Shown in pieces: positions 32,972 through 43,370 of a DNA stretch of 64,000 nt. The stretch spans positions 21,225,409-21,289,408 of the forward strand of contig OX421497.1 of the NCBI GenBank assembly GCA_949126835.1, read 5' to 3'. Below the pieces are notes generated by a model. That model did no database searches. It was given only the letters and a program-made list of their open reading frames with translations, and had not been told where the DNA came from. Source of the DNA: Anisus vortex. Its lineage: Eukaryota > Mollusca > Gastropoda > Planorbidae. Each line of letters begins with the position of its first letter. The first letter of the stretch is position 1. A program made the translations under genes and the position numbers.

Positions 32972-34200
32972 GTCTTTGATTGAAAAAAACAACAACATTA
33001 GTCACTAATCATCTTAAAGTTAAAGTTAATGCCTTATTACTTATTACCTTATTAAATTATAATTATAATAATACATTTGTTGGATCATTTAAAATTTTTG
33101 AAAACAAGGAAAGGCCTGTGATTATTATTACTAAATTAACTAATACTATTTTAATATTGTACATTTATAACAGTAGTAATTAGAGTGTACATGTTCATAC
33201 TAGTGTAACTAGTTATAGTTATAGTATATTATAGAAGCCTACTATTTAGCAAGCGGCTTAGGCTTAGTTAGCTAAGCCTAAGGCTAAGCTATGCGCCTAT
33301 GCTACATCGTCGTGATAGCAGTAGACGTAGTAGGAGTGGGAGTGGTGATTTCCCGATATTGCGATATTAACTTTAATAAGAATAAGTTTGAATAACAAAA
33401 CTGAAATAATTAATATTTAAAATTAAATGTATATAGTAAAAAAATTGTCAATAATCTTTCCGGCTTTTTTGCGCGTCTTTATAATTTACATTCATGTACA
33501 TATTATACTTATTTATAGCCTACCTTTAATTCAAACGTTTCACACGACTAACACTAAAAGTAGATTAGCGAAACGCATGTACTACTTTTTGTTTCTGTGT
33601 TTAGTTTACGAAAATCAAGACGGTAACACAATTTAGTCAACTTATTAGCCGCAAGACCTTTTTGGATAGGCCTATTTTAGAAAATAACTAATTTTTAAAC
33701 ATAGAACTGTCATAAAATTAATTTATAACTATTATTTATATCTTTATCGCCCAGAAAAGCAGTTTAAGAAATAGGATTACTTGAAAATGTGTACTACAAT
33801 ATAATTCAATGAATATCGTAGGCTTTGAAAAGCCTAGCAGAATATACAATTTTACAAATAAACAGTTGAATTGATTTCACAACCTAAATTGCTTTGACTT
33901 GCATCATCATTTCGTTCACTATAAATTCGGATTCGCATTTTTTTAGATAGTAGGCCTGAATAATGAATATCAAAATTAATTCACAACCACTTGTTAAAAA
34001 TGTGGTATTTTATTAGGATTTAGCAGCACTAAAGATCTATACACATGAATACGCTAAAGCGCACCAAAGTATAGAAATATAGTTGTTTCAATAAAAAAAA
34101 ATGGAATAAATCTTCACATTGTTTAAAATTGCTAGAAATATATTGTTTTTAAAAGGCGCCCCACAGACCCTGGTCAAAAGTTTTTTTTACTCACTCAATA
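32972..34200. other. YARS1 upstream region
   Basis: Should hold the YARS1 5' untranslated region and promoter (minus strand), but no TATA box, CpG-rich block or start site could be placed. AT-rich, with the inverted repeat at 33257-33282. Confidence 0.45.
33257..33282. repeat. Perfect inverted repeat, 10-bp arms
   Basis: cttaggctta and taagcctaag pair exactly around a six-base centre gttagc. It lies about 290 bp upstream of the YARS1 start codon. Function unknown. Confidence 0.7.
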
Positions 34201-34344
34201 GAGCCGGAGATAAACTAAGTCCAAGTCCGCTAAGGACCGGGAGATCTAAGCTTATATATATAGTAAGCAGCCAGTAGGCTATATAGGCATTTATGACCTA
34301 TATTACAGACACTCCTATAGAGAGTATTAGTGCGTCCTACACTA

Positions 34345-34620
34345 TCCGCGGTTTGAATCTTATAGTCTTGCATTTTGATTATAATAGTGTTGTAAATTAT
34401 GATAAAAGTTGTTGGTTTTCCTGGTTTGTTCAGGCAACCCATTCCATGCCCGGACGCCACTTGAGAAGAAATAACTTTTAGGCCTATGTATGTGTTCTTC
34501 CTGCATATTATGTAATTTAAAACATGTTTTTTTATCTATGTGCAGGCAAATGCATATATCTGAGTTACAGGAGCTATTGATGACCGCAAATGAACAAAAT
34601 GCCCCCCCCCCCCCCCACAC
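34345..34620 (-). mobile_element. CR1/jockey-like LINE 3' coding fragment
   Basis: On the minus strand it encodes YFFSSGVRAWNGLPEQ, the (F/S)F..R.I..WN.LP word at the C-terminus of reverse transcriptases of CR1/jockey-group LINEs. The same piece occurs at 58.1-58.7 kb. It ends at a poly-C tract at 34603-34616. Confidence 0.65.
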
Positions 34621-35089
34621 GCCCTGAACATTTTTTTAATTGTTTGCTGCCTAGAAAACTAGAAATAATTTTTCCAAAGGTTTGTAAGTAAATAAGCTTA
34701 ACCCTTCCCCTACCGACCTACTTTCCCATGCATACCTTCAGTCCCGCTATATACGCGCCCGGGACTGTAAGGCTTAAAATTTAGCCTACAGAAGGGGTCG
34801 GCAATTTTTTTTTATAAGATTGTGACAAAATAGGATTTCTAATTTATTCAGGCTGCCAACATCCTAAATAACATCTTACTCGATAGATATTAGCTAGCTC
34901 TCATGCAGTTTCTTGTAGAACAGACTTGAATTGTCTTGCTGAGGACTTCCGCGTAGGCCTGCTACCACTGAACATTGCTCTGGGTGTCAAGTGTCAAGTC
35001 TAGCACGCGTGTCGTATGGCTGCCGATCCCTATCGTACATTGCAGTATCATATTGGGGTACGTATCGAATCATGAGGAAGGCTAGCTTT

Positions 35090-35235
35090 TTATTCCCGTG
35101 TCTAGATGGCTTTCCTGACATTAGCTGTGGCAAAGGGAAGGCGGCTGGGCATTGTGCTGCCACACATTCCCCTGGCAAGACGTATGGCCACAGAAATGTG
35201 TAAACGCTGATTCACTAGCCCCATAATGTAAGCCT
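35090..35235 (+). mobile_element. SINE family B fragment
   Basis: ctgacattagctgtggcaaa, then ggcggctgggcattgtgctg and ggccacagaaatgtgtaaac match the body order of the family B SINEs at 29.9 and 30.5 kb. The head is missing. Confidence 0.6.
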
Positions 35236-36092
35236 ATAAGCTCCCAATGCTTATTCTACTTACCGTCATTTGAACTCATTTTTTTCTTTTCCTCCTTTTG
35301 GTTTTGTATTAATCTATTCTCCAATATATAGCATATATAGGCTAATATATTATATACATCCGCTATTTGAAGTTCTCGAAAAATCGCTACAAAAACAAGT
35401 TGCAACAACACAAGTCTATTATGACTACAATGTATATCGCACTCTATACAGAAATGGCTCGCTCTGGAAGCGGTCCTAGTGTTTATATCTGTGTGTTATA
35501 TTTAGCTAAAGCCTAATTCTCTCTCATTTCCAGGGAAAGCATACTATTTTGACAATGATATCTAGGTCATCTCAATTTGCGTAACCGAATCGAAGCATAT
35601 GCATGCATGCAGAACGGAATAGATAAGCCTGCCCGTGTATTTTAATTGAGAAAAAAAAAAGAAATTTAAAAACAGAGGCATCTACACGAGAAATAAAGAA
35701 GGGGTGGGGCCTCTGGCTACCGTCTTCCCCTAAACTTCACGTCTTCTTCCCCTCTCCACCGTCTCCACCCCCTTACACAAGCTGCGGCTGCCTATTTTTT
35801 TAAAGGTCTTATAAAGGCCTACGTTGTTTTGTTTTTTTCGGACGTTGCATTTTTGGTGGGCCAAAAATGAAAAAAAAATAAAAAATTAACAACCCATAAA
35901 AACAACGTTTTCGTATAGGCTAATAAATCAATTAGATTTTAGATCTATTTTTTTTCACACATTTACCTACCTTCCGAGGAAGAAACATGACGGAAAATTG
36001 GTTTATTAGCCTTCCAGCAATCGGGTCGCCTGCACAAACAGGGAAAAAAGATCAAATTTAAAAAGAAACGTGTAAGGCCCTACTATATATCC
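35236..36092. other. Intergenic stretch without recognised genes
   Basis: Mixed composition with a C-rich 35700-35790 segment. No ORF with support. Confidence 0.55.
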
Positions 36093-36671
36093 CAGTGGTT
36101 CTTAACCTTTTAAAGTCGGGGAGCACTTTTGATCATGACAAAAATTTGGGGAGCACCAAAATCAAGGAGTAAAAAAAAAACAAATACACATACGTACGAC
36201 TTTTTATTGAAAATAAAAGATTATAACATAAGAGTTTAAAATTATAACATGCTTCTGAGTTGATTACCGACCGAGCGGCGAGCGATCGAGTAACACGAGG
36301 GAGAACGGAAATTTACTGACCCGTTTTGAAAGCCGCTGCCAAAACGACCCAACCCCCACTATTCAAACACACAAAACACTTTTTTAAATACAATTAATGA
36401 GTTAAAAGTTAAATATTTTGTTAGATAAAGGCTTTAACTTTAATCACATATAAATTTTATTTATGTAGTATTAGTACAAGTAAGTCAAAACTTCGTTACA
36501 AAAACAGTAAAAATAGGCATAAAGGCCGATTTTTCCCCGTTTTGGACTACCTATTATAAGCATTTGTTCAGCTCAATCAGATAGAGTAAGTGAGTGAGCA
36601 TTAAATTTTGAGTTTCATAATTTCGCGGAGCACTTGCAACTACCTCGCGAAGCACAGGTTAAGAACCACTG
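36093..36671. mobile_element. hAT-like MITE, 579 bp
   Basis: Ends cagtggttcttaacctttt and cacaggttaagaaccactg form an inverted repeat of about 17 bp, of the CAGTGGTTCTYAACC type known from hAT elements. Subterminal words ggggagcac / gcggagcac are also inverted. No 8-bp target duplication could be recognised. Confidence 0.7.
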
Positions 36672-37224
36672 AGCTTATGTAGGCCTAATGACATTTAGGG
36701 TAAGTGACCATAAGTTCTTTAGAAATAAAGCAGCAGTGCTTATTAGCTGTCAACTTACACAATTGGAGCATATAAGCCTATAAGCTTAAACCGGTCGCAT
36801 GAGGTCACTGTAGCCTACCATGCATTTGAATGCCGTTTGGATTGCAACAATCTAATAGGCAGGGATTAGGGCATACCCCTATTTGACACAGAATGGGACG
36901 TATGCGGCCATATATGTTTACAGGGTTTGTTATTTTTAATATTAAAACTATTTTTAAATTCTAAAATATTATAAATTATAATGATAAAAAAATCAGTGCG
37001 CTAGCCTACTCAAATCTATCGAAGATATATACTAGTTCTAAGCTAGTTATAGTTTATTGATTATAGTGTCAGGGCTTATCGGTTTGTGTGGGAGGGGGGG
37101 GGGTTGACGAAAGAGTTGCATATATTTGTAAAAGATTAATATAATGTAAGTAGATGAGTTTTCACAGAAAACTTTGCAGTAGGGGCAACACACATAAATG
37201 TGGACCAAAGATTTACTCGATACA
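36672..37224. other. Intergenic stretch
   Basis: AT-rich with a poly-G run at 37093-37103. No gene seen. Confidence 0.55.
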
Positions 37225-37470
37225 AGGCCAGTATGTATATCTTGACCAGATGGCGCTCCAATATTATTGGAACATTGGAATATTGGCCAAAATGACGATC
37301 CCATATTGACCAAATGTCTAAATCTTGACCAAATGACGTTTCCATATTGATCAACTGTCTAAATCTTGACCAAATGACGTTCTCATTTTGACCATATATT
37401 TAAATCTTGACCAAATGACGTTTCCATATTGACCAACGGTCTAAATCTTGACATAATGTGATGTTCACAC
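37225..37470. repeat. Degenerate minisatellite, about 42-bp period
   Basis: Repeated words tcttgaccaaatgacgtt, ccatattgaccaa and tgtctaaat alternate at about 42-bp spacing, ending just before the gypsy-type element. Confidence 0.75.
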
Positions 37471-37498
37471 ACCTATCCACAAATGTCTAAATCCTGGC

Positions 37499-37873
37499 TG
37501 TCAGTGAGTGGCTGTATTAATATGTATATAATAGAGAAAGTGCGCAGGTTAAGATATAAGGAATAAGTGAGGTGTGCATGTTATTGTATAAACTAGTTGG
37601 CACTATAGTGTGAAAGGAAATTGCGTGTGAGACTATAGATAGTAACGAAGAGAGTTTGGAATCTTGGTAGTTGGGCCTAAGATTCTACACAAGCAAGTCG
37701 TGTGTGAATCTTGGATCTTGAAGTTGAAGCTACTATCAACTCAAGACATGACCAGAGTACCTATTGTATGACTTTACTGTCCAGTGATTGAACTTATATT
37801 AAACAGTTGTATTGAAGAGAAGCCTCTGTTATATTGCCAGTTAGACATATGTTGTGGTGTTCGTCCTGTGACA
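37499..37873 (+). repeat. 5' LTR (375 bp)
   Basis: Starts tgtcagtgagtggctg and ends gtcctgtgaca. It matches 45666-46040 except for cc/tt near its end. Confidence 0.95.
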
Positions 37874-37877
37874 GAAT

Positions 37878-37895
37878 TGGTGGCAAGATCAAAGT
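37878..37895 (+). other. Putative primer binding site
   Basis: tggtggcaagatc starts four bases after the LTR. The leading TGG fits pairing with a tRNA CCA end; the tRNA was not identified. Confidence 0.55.
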
Positions 37896-38254
37896 CATTA
37901 TAGAGAACTCAACGGTCATAACTCAACGTAGAACTCTGTGGTAAAGCCTGCCGGTTAGTGGAGGATACAGAGTTAGTGATTCTACCTGATGTGGAGATCA
38001 CTGATGATCCGGTCCGTGGAAGCAGCTTGAAGTTATTTGGAACTCTGATGTAACGCCTGCCTGTGAAAGGAGGGAGCAGAGTTGGAGGACCTGCCCGATT
38101 TGGAGGTCATGGACTGATCTGGTCCGTTGGAAAGCTGTGAAACTAGTGAACTCTGATGTAACGCCTACCTGTGAGAGGAGGGAGCAGAGTTGGTGAACCT
38201 GGCTGCGGTGGAGGTTAGAATTTTGGACCGTTGATAACAGTAGTGAAACTGGAT

Positions 38255-38440
38255 GAAGTTTGCTGTCGTCGTGTCGCTGTAGCTGTTTGAGCTGGTATTG
38301 AAGAAACCTGTCGTCGTGTCGCTGTAGCTGTTTGAGCTGGTATTGAAGAAACCTGTCGTCGTGTCGCTGTAGCTGTTTGAGCTGGTATTGAAGAAACCTG
38401 TCGTCGTGTCGCTGTTGCTGTTTGAGCCGGTGGTGAGAAA
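38255..38440. repeat. 45-bp tandem repeat in the leader
   Basis: About four copies of acctgtcgtcgtgtcgctgt followed by agctgtttgagctggtattg and aagaa. Confidence 0.93.
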
Positions 38441-40442
38441 AGCTTGTCGTAGTATCGGTAGCCGGTGGAACCTTTGTTGTGAAGCTGTCCCAAGTCTGAT
38501 CTGGTCCTACATCCGATGAACTAATTGCCGAGGGTCAACGATACACGTTGCCACTATTCGTGTTGCCGTTACCTAACAAACAACGATTACTTGCCTATGA
38601 GTCAGATCGTAACGGTTCGCGTGAGCTGTCTGACGCAATAATCTAGGCAACTCGCATGCGCCCTAGAACAAGGGTCTAATATTGTACAGTGGGCAGCGAA
38701 TGGTGCAACGATGGTAGTAGCGGTATAGGAAGACTACGGTTGAGGGTCAAGATCAGCGGAAAGGAACATACTTGTCAACGGAAATTTGAAGGACATTAAG
38801 GACAAAGGAAGGTTGAAGGACATACTAGTCAAGGCAAAGGACTTTGGACGATACTTGAAGTGTGGCAACGTCTTGGGCAACGGAAACGTGAAGGTTGGGA
38901 CTATGTTTGACAACCTCAAGACAGGAGCGGCTCAACTGATTTAAGTTAAGTGTAACTTAAATATTTTTTTTATAGTGTATAATAATATTGGGATAATATT
39001 ATTGTTATATTGCCACTACATTTCGTGTCGTGTAGTGTTGTAGTGTAATGCAATTTGTGCACGGGAAATTAGCACTCACAGAATATTGTAGTTCATTTGT
39101 CATTGTATTTTACATTATAGATAGATAGTGGGAGGTTGGAAGGGCTCCTTCATTACCATCCGGTTGTTCATTGTTTGCTGGATGATAGTGTAGGAGGTTA
39201 GTCTCTTTTAAGGGTAGATGTATGGCAATTGTGAAGAAGTGCTACTAATTTAGGCTTTCTTTCCTTTTGTCGTAGATCGATAAATGTTTAGATTGTTTTG
39301 TTTTGTGCGCGTCATGTAAAGTAGGATTTTTGAATTTTATAGAAAAGCAGGTCTTATCAGATTGTGCTAGGGGACTTGGTGTCTCGAGTTTCTTATAATT
39401 TTAAAATTCTTGATTCATGCTGTGGTGTTATTTGTGTATGTGCTATCGTGTGTCATCTTCTCTTTAAGTAGTATATGTAAGTTGTAATTCATCAGTGTAT
39501 CATTCACACATTTGGTTATTATAGTAACTAGTGTACTATAAAAAGTGAGGGTGAGGTTATGTGCGCAAGGGTGCGTAAAGTACATAATTGCACAATTAGT
39601 GAATAGTGTTTAAAAAAAAAAAAAGGGAAGTGCTATGTTATGAAATTAGAAAGTAATGTCTGGTCAATAATAACTATTGATTACTTATTGAAATATTGAT
39701 TGGTATAAAGATACCACTGGTGTATATTGTGCTCGACATATTATTTATTGAAATATTGATTGGTATGAAGATATAATTTGTGTATATCTTGCTTAGCATA
39801 TTACTTATTGAAAATATTGATTGGTATAAAAATACCACTGGTGGATATCTTGCTCAGCTTATTAATTGTTGGAATATTGTTTGGAGAATATCACTGATGC
39901 AACTCAATAGGTATAAAATATGTGCCTATTGAAATATAAATTGGTACAGAGACTAGGACTTATGCAACTCAATAGGTATAAAATATGTGCCTATTGAAAT
40001 AGTGATTGATATAAAGAATATGACTTATGCAACTCAATGGGTATAAAATGTGTGCCTATTGAAATAGTAATTTGTACAGTAATTTGTAAATTTCTTGCTC
40101 AGCATATTTCTTGTTGAGATTTTGAGTGGTAGACAAAGTGTTGATTTTGTAATTGGTATAGAAAGGGTTACTTGTGCACACATTGCTTCAACATATTGCT
40201 CTTGGAAATATTAATTAGTATTACTTAGCATGAAAAGTAGTTTATAAGGTAAACAAGAATAGGTTAAGTTTAAAAAAAAAAAAAAATATATAAAATTATT
40301 ACTTGAGTGGTTCGTGAAAAGTATTTCACGAGGGAGAATTAAATAATCAAAAAAATCTGTACACATAAAGTTTTAGATTATAGTAGACAAAGTTGCTATA
40401 ACGGTATTAGGACTTTGTGTTTGTGATAAAGTAAATAGAAAT

Positions 40443-43370
40443 ATGGAAGACAAAATGGATATATGGATTAGAAGGGGTAAGGAGTTTGGGATTCCTAAAG
40501 CTGATCTAGCGGAATTTGTAGAAAGGAAAATGACAGAAGAGAGAGTAAGAGAACAAAATGAAAAAGCAGATCAAGAAAAACGAGAAAAGGAACAAAGAGA
40601 ACATGAACTTAGGATGAAAACATTGGAATTCGAACATAATATACAACTAGAACGGGAGAAGCAGAGAACAAATAGTCAAATACAAGAGACCAACAATGCG
40701 ACGTTAGGCAATAGAAATGTCAATAATGGTTCCGTCAATAAGAATATAAAGATTCAGGCTTATGATAAAGATGAAAATATAGATAGATTTCTGAAGATAT
40801 TTGAAGCACAAATGAAGATGAACAAAGTTTTGGAAGTGGACTGGAAAGTTCATTTATTCCAGTCAATAAAAGGAAGTTTGAGGGAAACTATGGCATGCAT
40901 AGAAAATGTAGAAATACTAGATTATCAAGAATTAAAGGCTAAACTACTGGTGCATTTTAGTAAGACGGAGGAGCATTATAGAATGCAATTTCACAACAAG
41001 AAATTATTGAAATCAGAAGATCCACATATATTTGTAAATGACTTAAAGACGAATTTATTGAACTGGATAGAGATGACGGGAATTGGTAAAGGAGACTATA
41101 ACGCATTGATAGAGCTACTACTGATAGACAGGGTGTTAGAAATGGCGAGTAGTGAGCTTTACACGTTTATAAAGGAAAGGAAAGTACATAGTCAGAAAGA
41201 TTTAATAAAGGCATTATCGGATTTTAAAGACAGTAGACCTGGTCAGGAGCTTAGTAAACAGAAGGAAGAAGGGGCTAATAATTTATTTGCCATGAGGACA
41301 TCTAGGCCAAGGAGACATTTAAGTCTACCAGGGAGATTTATTACTAAGGATAGAATTGGAAATAACAATAGATTTGCACCAGGTACGTGTTGGGAATGTG
41401 GAAAAGAGGGGCACAGAAGGATAGATTGTAGACTTAGAACACAAGAAGGAGGACATCGTAGAGATAGCTTTAGTAAAAGAAGAGGTGGTTATAATCACAG
41501 AAGTGATAATAGAAATGCAAGGTATGATAAATACAAGCAGGATAATAGAAGGGATAGTAGGCACACAAGGAATAAACAGAAGGAAGCTAAGTGTAATGTA
41601 ATACACACGCAGGATAGTTCACCCGAAGGGAGTCCACAACCGACAAGCAGAGCTAGAGATAGGTATAAAGACAAAAAAGATGGTGAAGATACTTTGGGGG
41701 CTATGCTGGAAAGTAAGGGTCTGTTAATACTGTATCCTGCTATAGTCAATAATAGTACCACATATGTGTTACGGGATAGTGGATGTTCCACAGTTGTAGC
41801 AGATAGAAAGTTGGTAAAGGATGAGAACATATGTAAAGAGAAAGAAAGAATTAAGTTAGGGAATGGAAAGACTATAGAGTGTGATACTGCTGTCATATAT
41901 ATTGATACTCCATGGATAACTGGAGAGGTTAAGGCTTTGTTAATGAAATCTCCAGTAGCACCTCTTATTCTAGGAAACATTCCTGGAATAGTACAGGATA
42001 ATCATGATATTGTATTGCAAAAATGGTTGAAAAGAAAAAATGAATTGAATATAAAACTAGCTGATAAACAAATTATTAGTAGTATGGAAAACGGACAAGA
42101 AGAAAAGGAGGAAACAGAAGTAATAAATAGCTGGAATGGTACACAAAACATACAAGAATATATAATGGATTTAGAAACAAAGCTAAAAGGAAATAATATA
42201 GAGGTAAAACAAATGGCTAGGGTAATTAGAGAAAAAGTGAAAGGGCATAAGAAAGCTTATGGTATTGCTTCGCAGTACATAGAAGAGTATGAAAAAATGA
42301 AACTTAATTTGATACAATCAGTAGATAGTGAGAGAATAAAAACACATGTAGAAGAGGTGAAAATAAGTGCATGTAAAGAGAAAACAGTAAATGTAATGAC
42401 AAGAAGTCAAGTAATAAAAAATGAATTACGAGGGATCACTGAACATGAGGAAGGAAATGATAAAGTAGATACAATAATGAACATAACTAGAGAGCAGTTA
42501 ATCATGGAACAAAAGGGTGACACAGGTCTAGACAAAATAAGAAATAAAATAAGAGGTAAAAATGATGAGAAATATGGCTATAGATATATGAAAGATGTGT
42601 TAACTAAATACTATATTGAGAATCAGAAAGTGACTTATCAAATAGTAATTCCTAGTAAATTAAAAGAAATGGTTTTAAAAGCGGCCCATACTGTGCCATT
42701 AGCGGCGCATATTGGAGTAAATAAAACATATAAAAGAATTAGTAAACATTTCTATTGGCCAAGAATGAAAAAAGAAGTGAAGGAATACATAAGGGGTTGT
42801 ATGGTTTGTCAAAAATACAATAATATCGGGGCAAAGCATAAGGCACCTTTACAACCTATGGACTTAGCATTAAGACCTTTCCAGAAGGTCGCTGTGGATA
42901 TAATAGGTCCATTAACTACTATATCGAGCAGAAAACATAGATATGTGTTGACTTTGGTAGATTTTTGTTCTAGATGGGTAGAGGCAATTCCTCTAAAAGA
43001 TATAACAGCTGAGTCAGTATGTCATGCTCTGTTGGGGGTATTTACTAAATTTGGGTTCCCAGGGGTTATCTTGTCCGATAATGGAACACAATTTAGATCG
43101 CAATTAACATCTGCCTTTGCAAGAATGTTGCAGATTACACAAATTTTCTCAGCTAGGTATCACCCGCAATCAAATGGCGCGGTGGAAAGAGCTAATCAGA
43201 CCATAAAAGTAATGTTAAAGAAAGTAGTAGATGATAAGAAATGCCAATGGGATAGATACCTGCCTATGATAATTTACAGTTATAACGAGACTCAACATGA
43301 GTCTACGCATTTCAGTCCATTTGAGCTTATCTTTGGAGAGCTAATCCGAGAGGGCCATTGGACATTTTAA
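40443..43370 (+). CDS. Gag-protease-integrase ORF of the gypsy-type element
   Basis: 975 aa. Residues 1-85: helical, then a Glu/Lys/Arg coiled coil. About 115-280: capsid with a SCAN-like C-terminal half (HYRMQFHNKKLL...WIEMTGIGKGDY). Zinc knuckle CX2CX4HX4C at 316-329, followed by an Arg-rich stretch. Protease site DSG at D445. An MTRSQ word at about 657 stands where it usually follows RNase H, yet here integrase follows directly: the HHCC zinc-binding region starts at H749, and the catalytic residues are D819, D879 and E915 (35 residues between the last two). The frame then runs into a stop at 43368 just after SPFELIFG. Conserved downstream integrase sequence is found in the -1 frame from about 43340, so this ORF ends within integrase. 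Confidence 0.93.
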   Translation: MEDKMDIWIRRGKEFGIPKADLAEFVERKMTEERVREQNEKADQEKREKEQREHELRMKTLEFEHNIQLEREKQRTNSQIQETNNATLGNRNVNNGSVNKNIKIQAYDKDENIDRFLKIFEAQMKMNKVLEVDWKVHLFQSIKGSLRETMACIENVEILDYQELKAKLLVHFSKTEEHYRMQFHNKKLLKSEDPHIFVNDLKTNLLNWIEMTGIGKGDYNALIELLLIDRVLEMASSELYTFIKERKVHSQKDLIKALSDFKDSRPGQELSKQKEEGANNLFAMRTSRPRRHLSLPGRFITKDRIGNNNRFAPGTCWECGKEGHRRIDCRLRTQEGGHRRDSFSKRRGGYNHRSDNRNARYDKYKQDNRRDSRHTRNKQKEAKCNVIHTQDSSPEGSPQPTSRARDRYKDKKDGEDTLGAMLESKGLLILYPAIVNNSTTYVLRDSGCSTVVADRKLVKDENICKEKERIKLGNGKTIECDTAVIYIDTPWITGEVKALLMKSPVAPLILGNIPGIVQDNHDIVLQKWLKRKNELNIKLADKQIISSMENGQEEKEETEVINSWNGTQNIQEYIMDLETKLKGNNIEVKQMARVIREKVKGHKKAYGIASQYIEEYEKMKLNLIQSVDSERIKTHVEEVKISACKEKTVNVMTRSQVIKNELRGITEHEEGNDKVDTIMNITREQLIMEQKGDTGLDKIRNKIRGKNDEKYGYRYMKDVLTKYYIENQKVTYQIVIPSKLKEMVLKAAHTVPLAAHIGVNKTYKRISKHFYWPRMKKEVKEYIRGCMVCQKYNNIGAKHKAPLQPMDLALRPFQKVAVDIIGPLTTISSRKHRYVLTLVDFCSRWVEAIPLKDITAESVCHALLGVFTKFGFPGVILSDNGTQFRSQLTSAFARMLQITQIFSARYHPQSNGAVERANQTIKVMLKKVVDDKKCQWDRYLPMIIYSYNETQHESTHFSPFELIFGELIREGHWTF

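Larger units (their letters stand above)
37874..40442 (+). other. 2.6-kb repeat-rich untranslated leader of the gypsy-type element
   Basis: No long ORF. Three zones of internal repetition: 37908-38215 with recurring aactctgatgtaacgcct units of about 110 bp; 38255-38440 with a 45-bp repeat; 39690-40060 with recurring ttattgaaatattgattgg units. Such a long leader is unusual for gypsy elements. Confidence 0.75.

Noticed and set aside
41325..41980. Minus-strand frames opposite the gag-protease ORF
   Set aside because: Shadow frames of a strongly supported coding strand.
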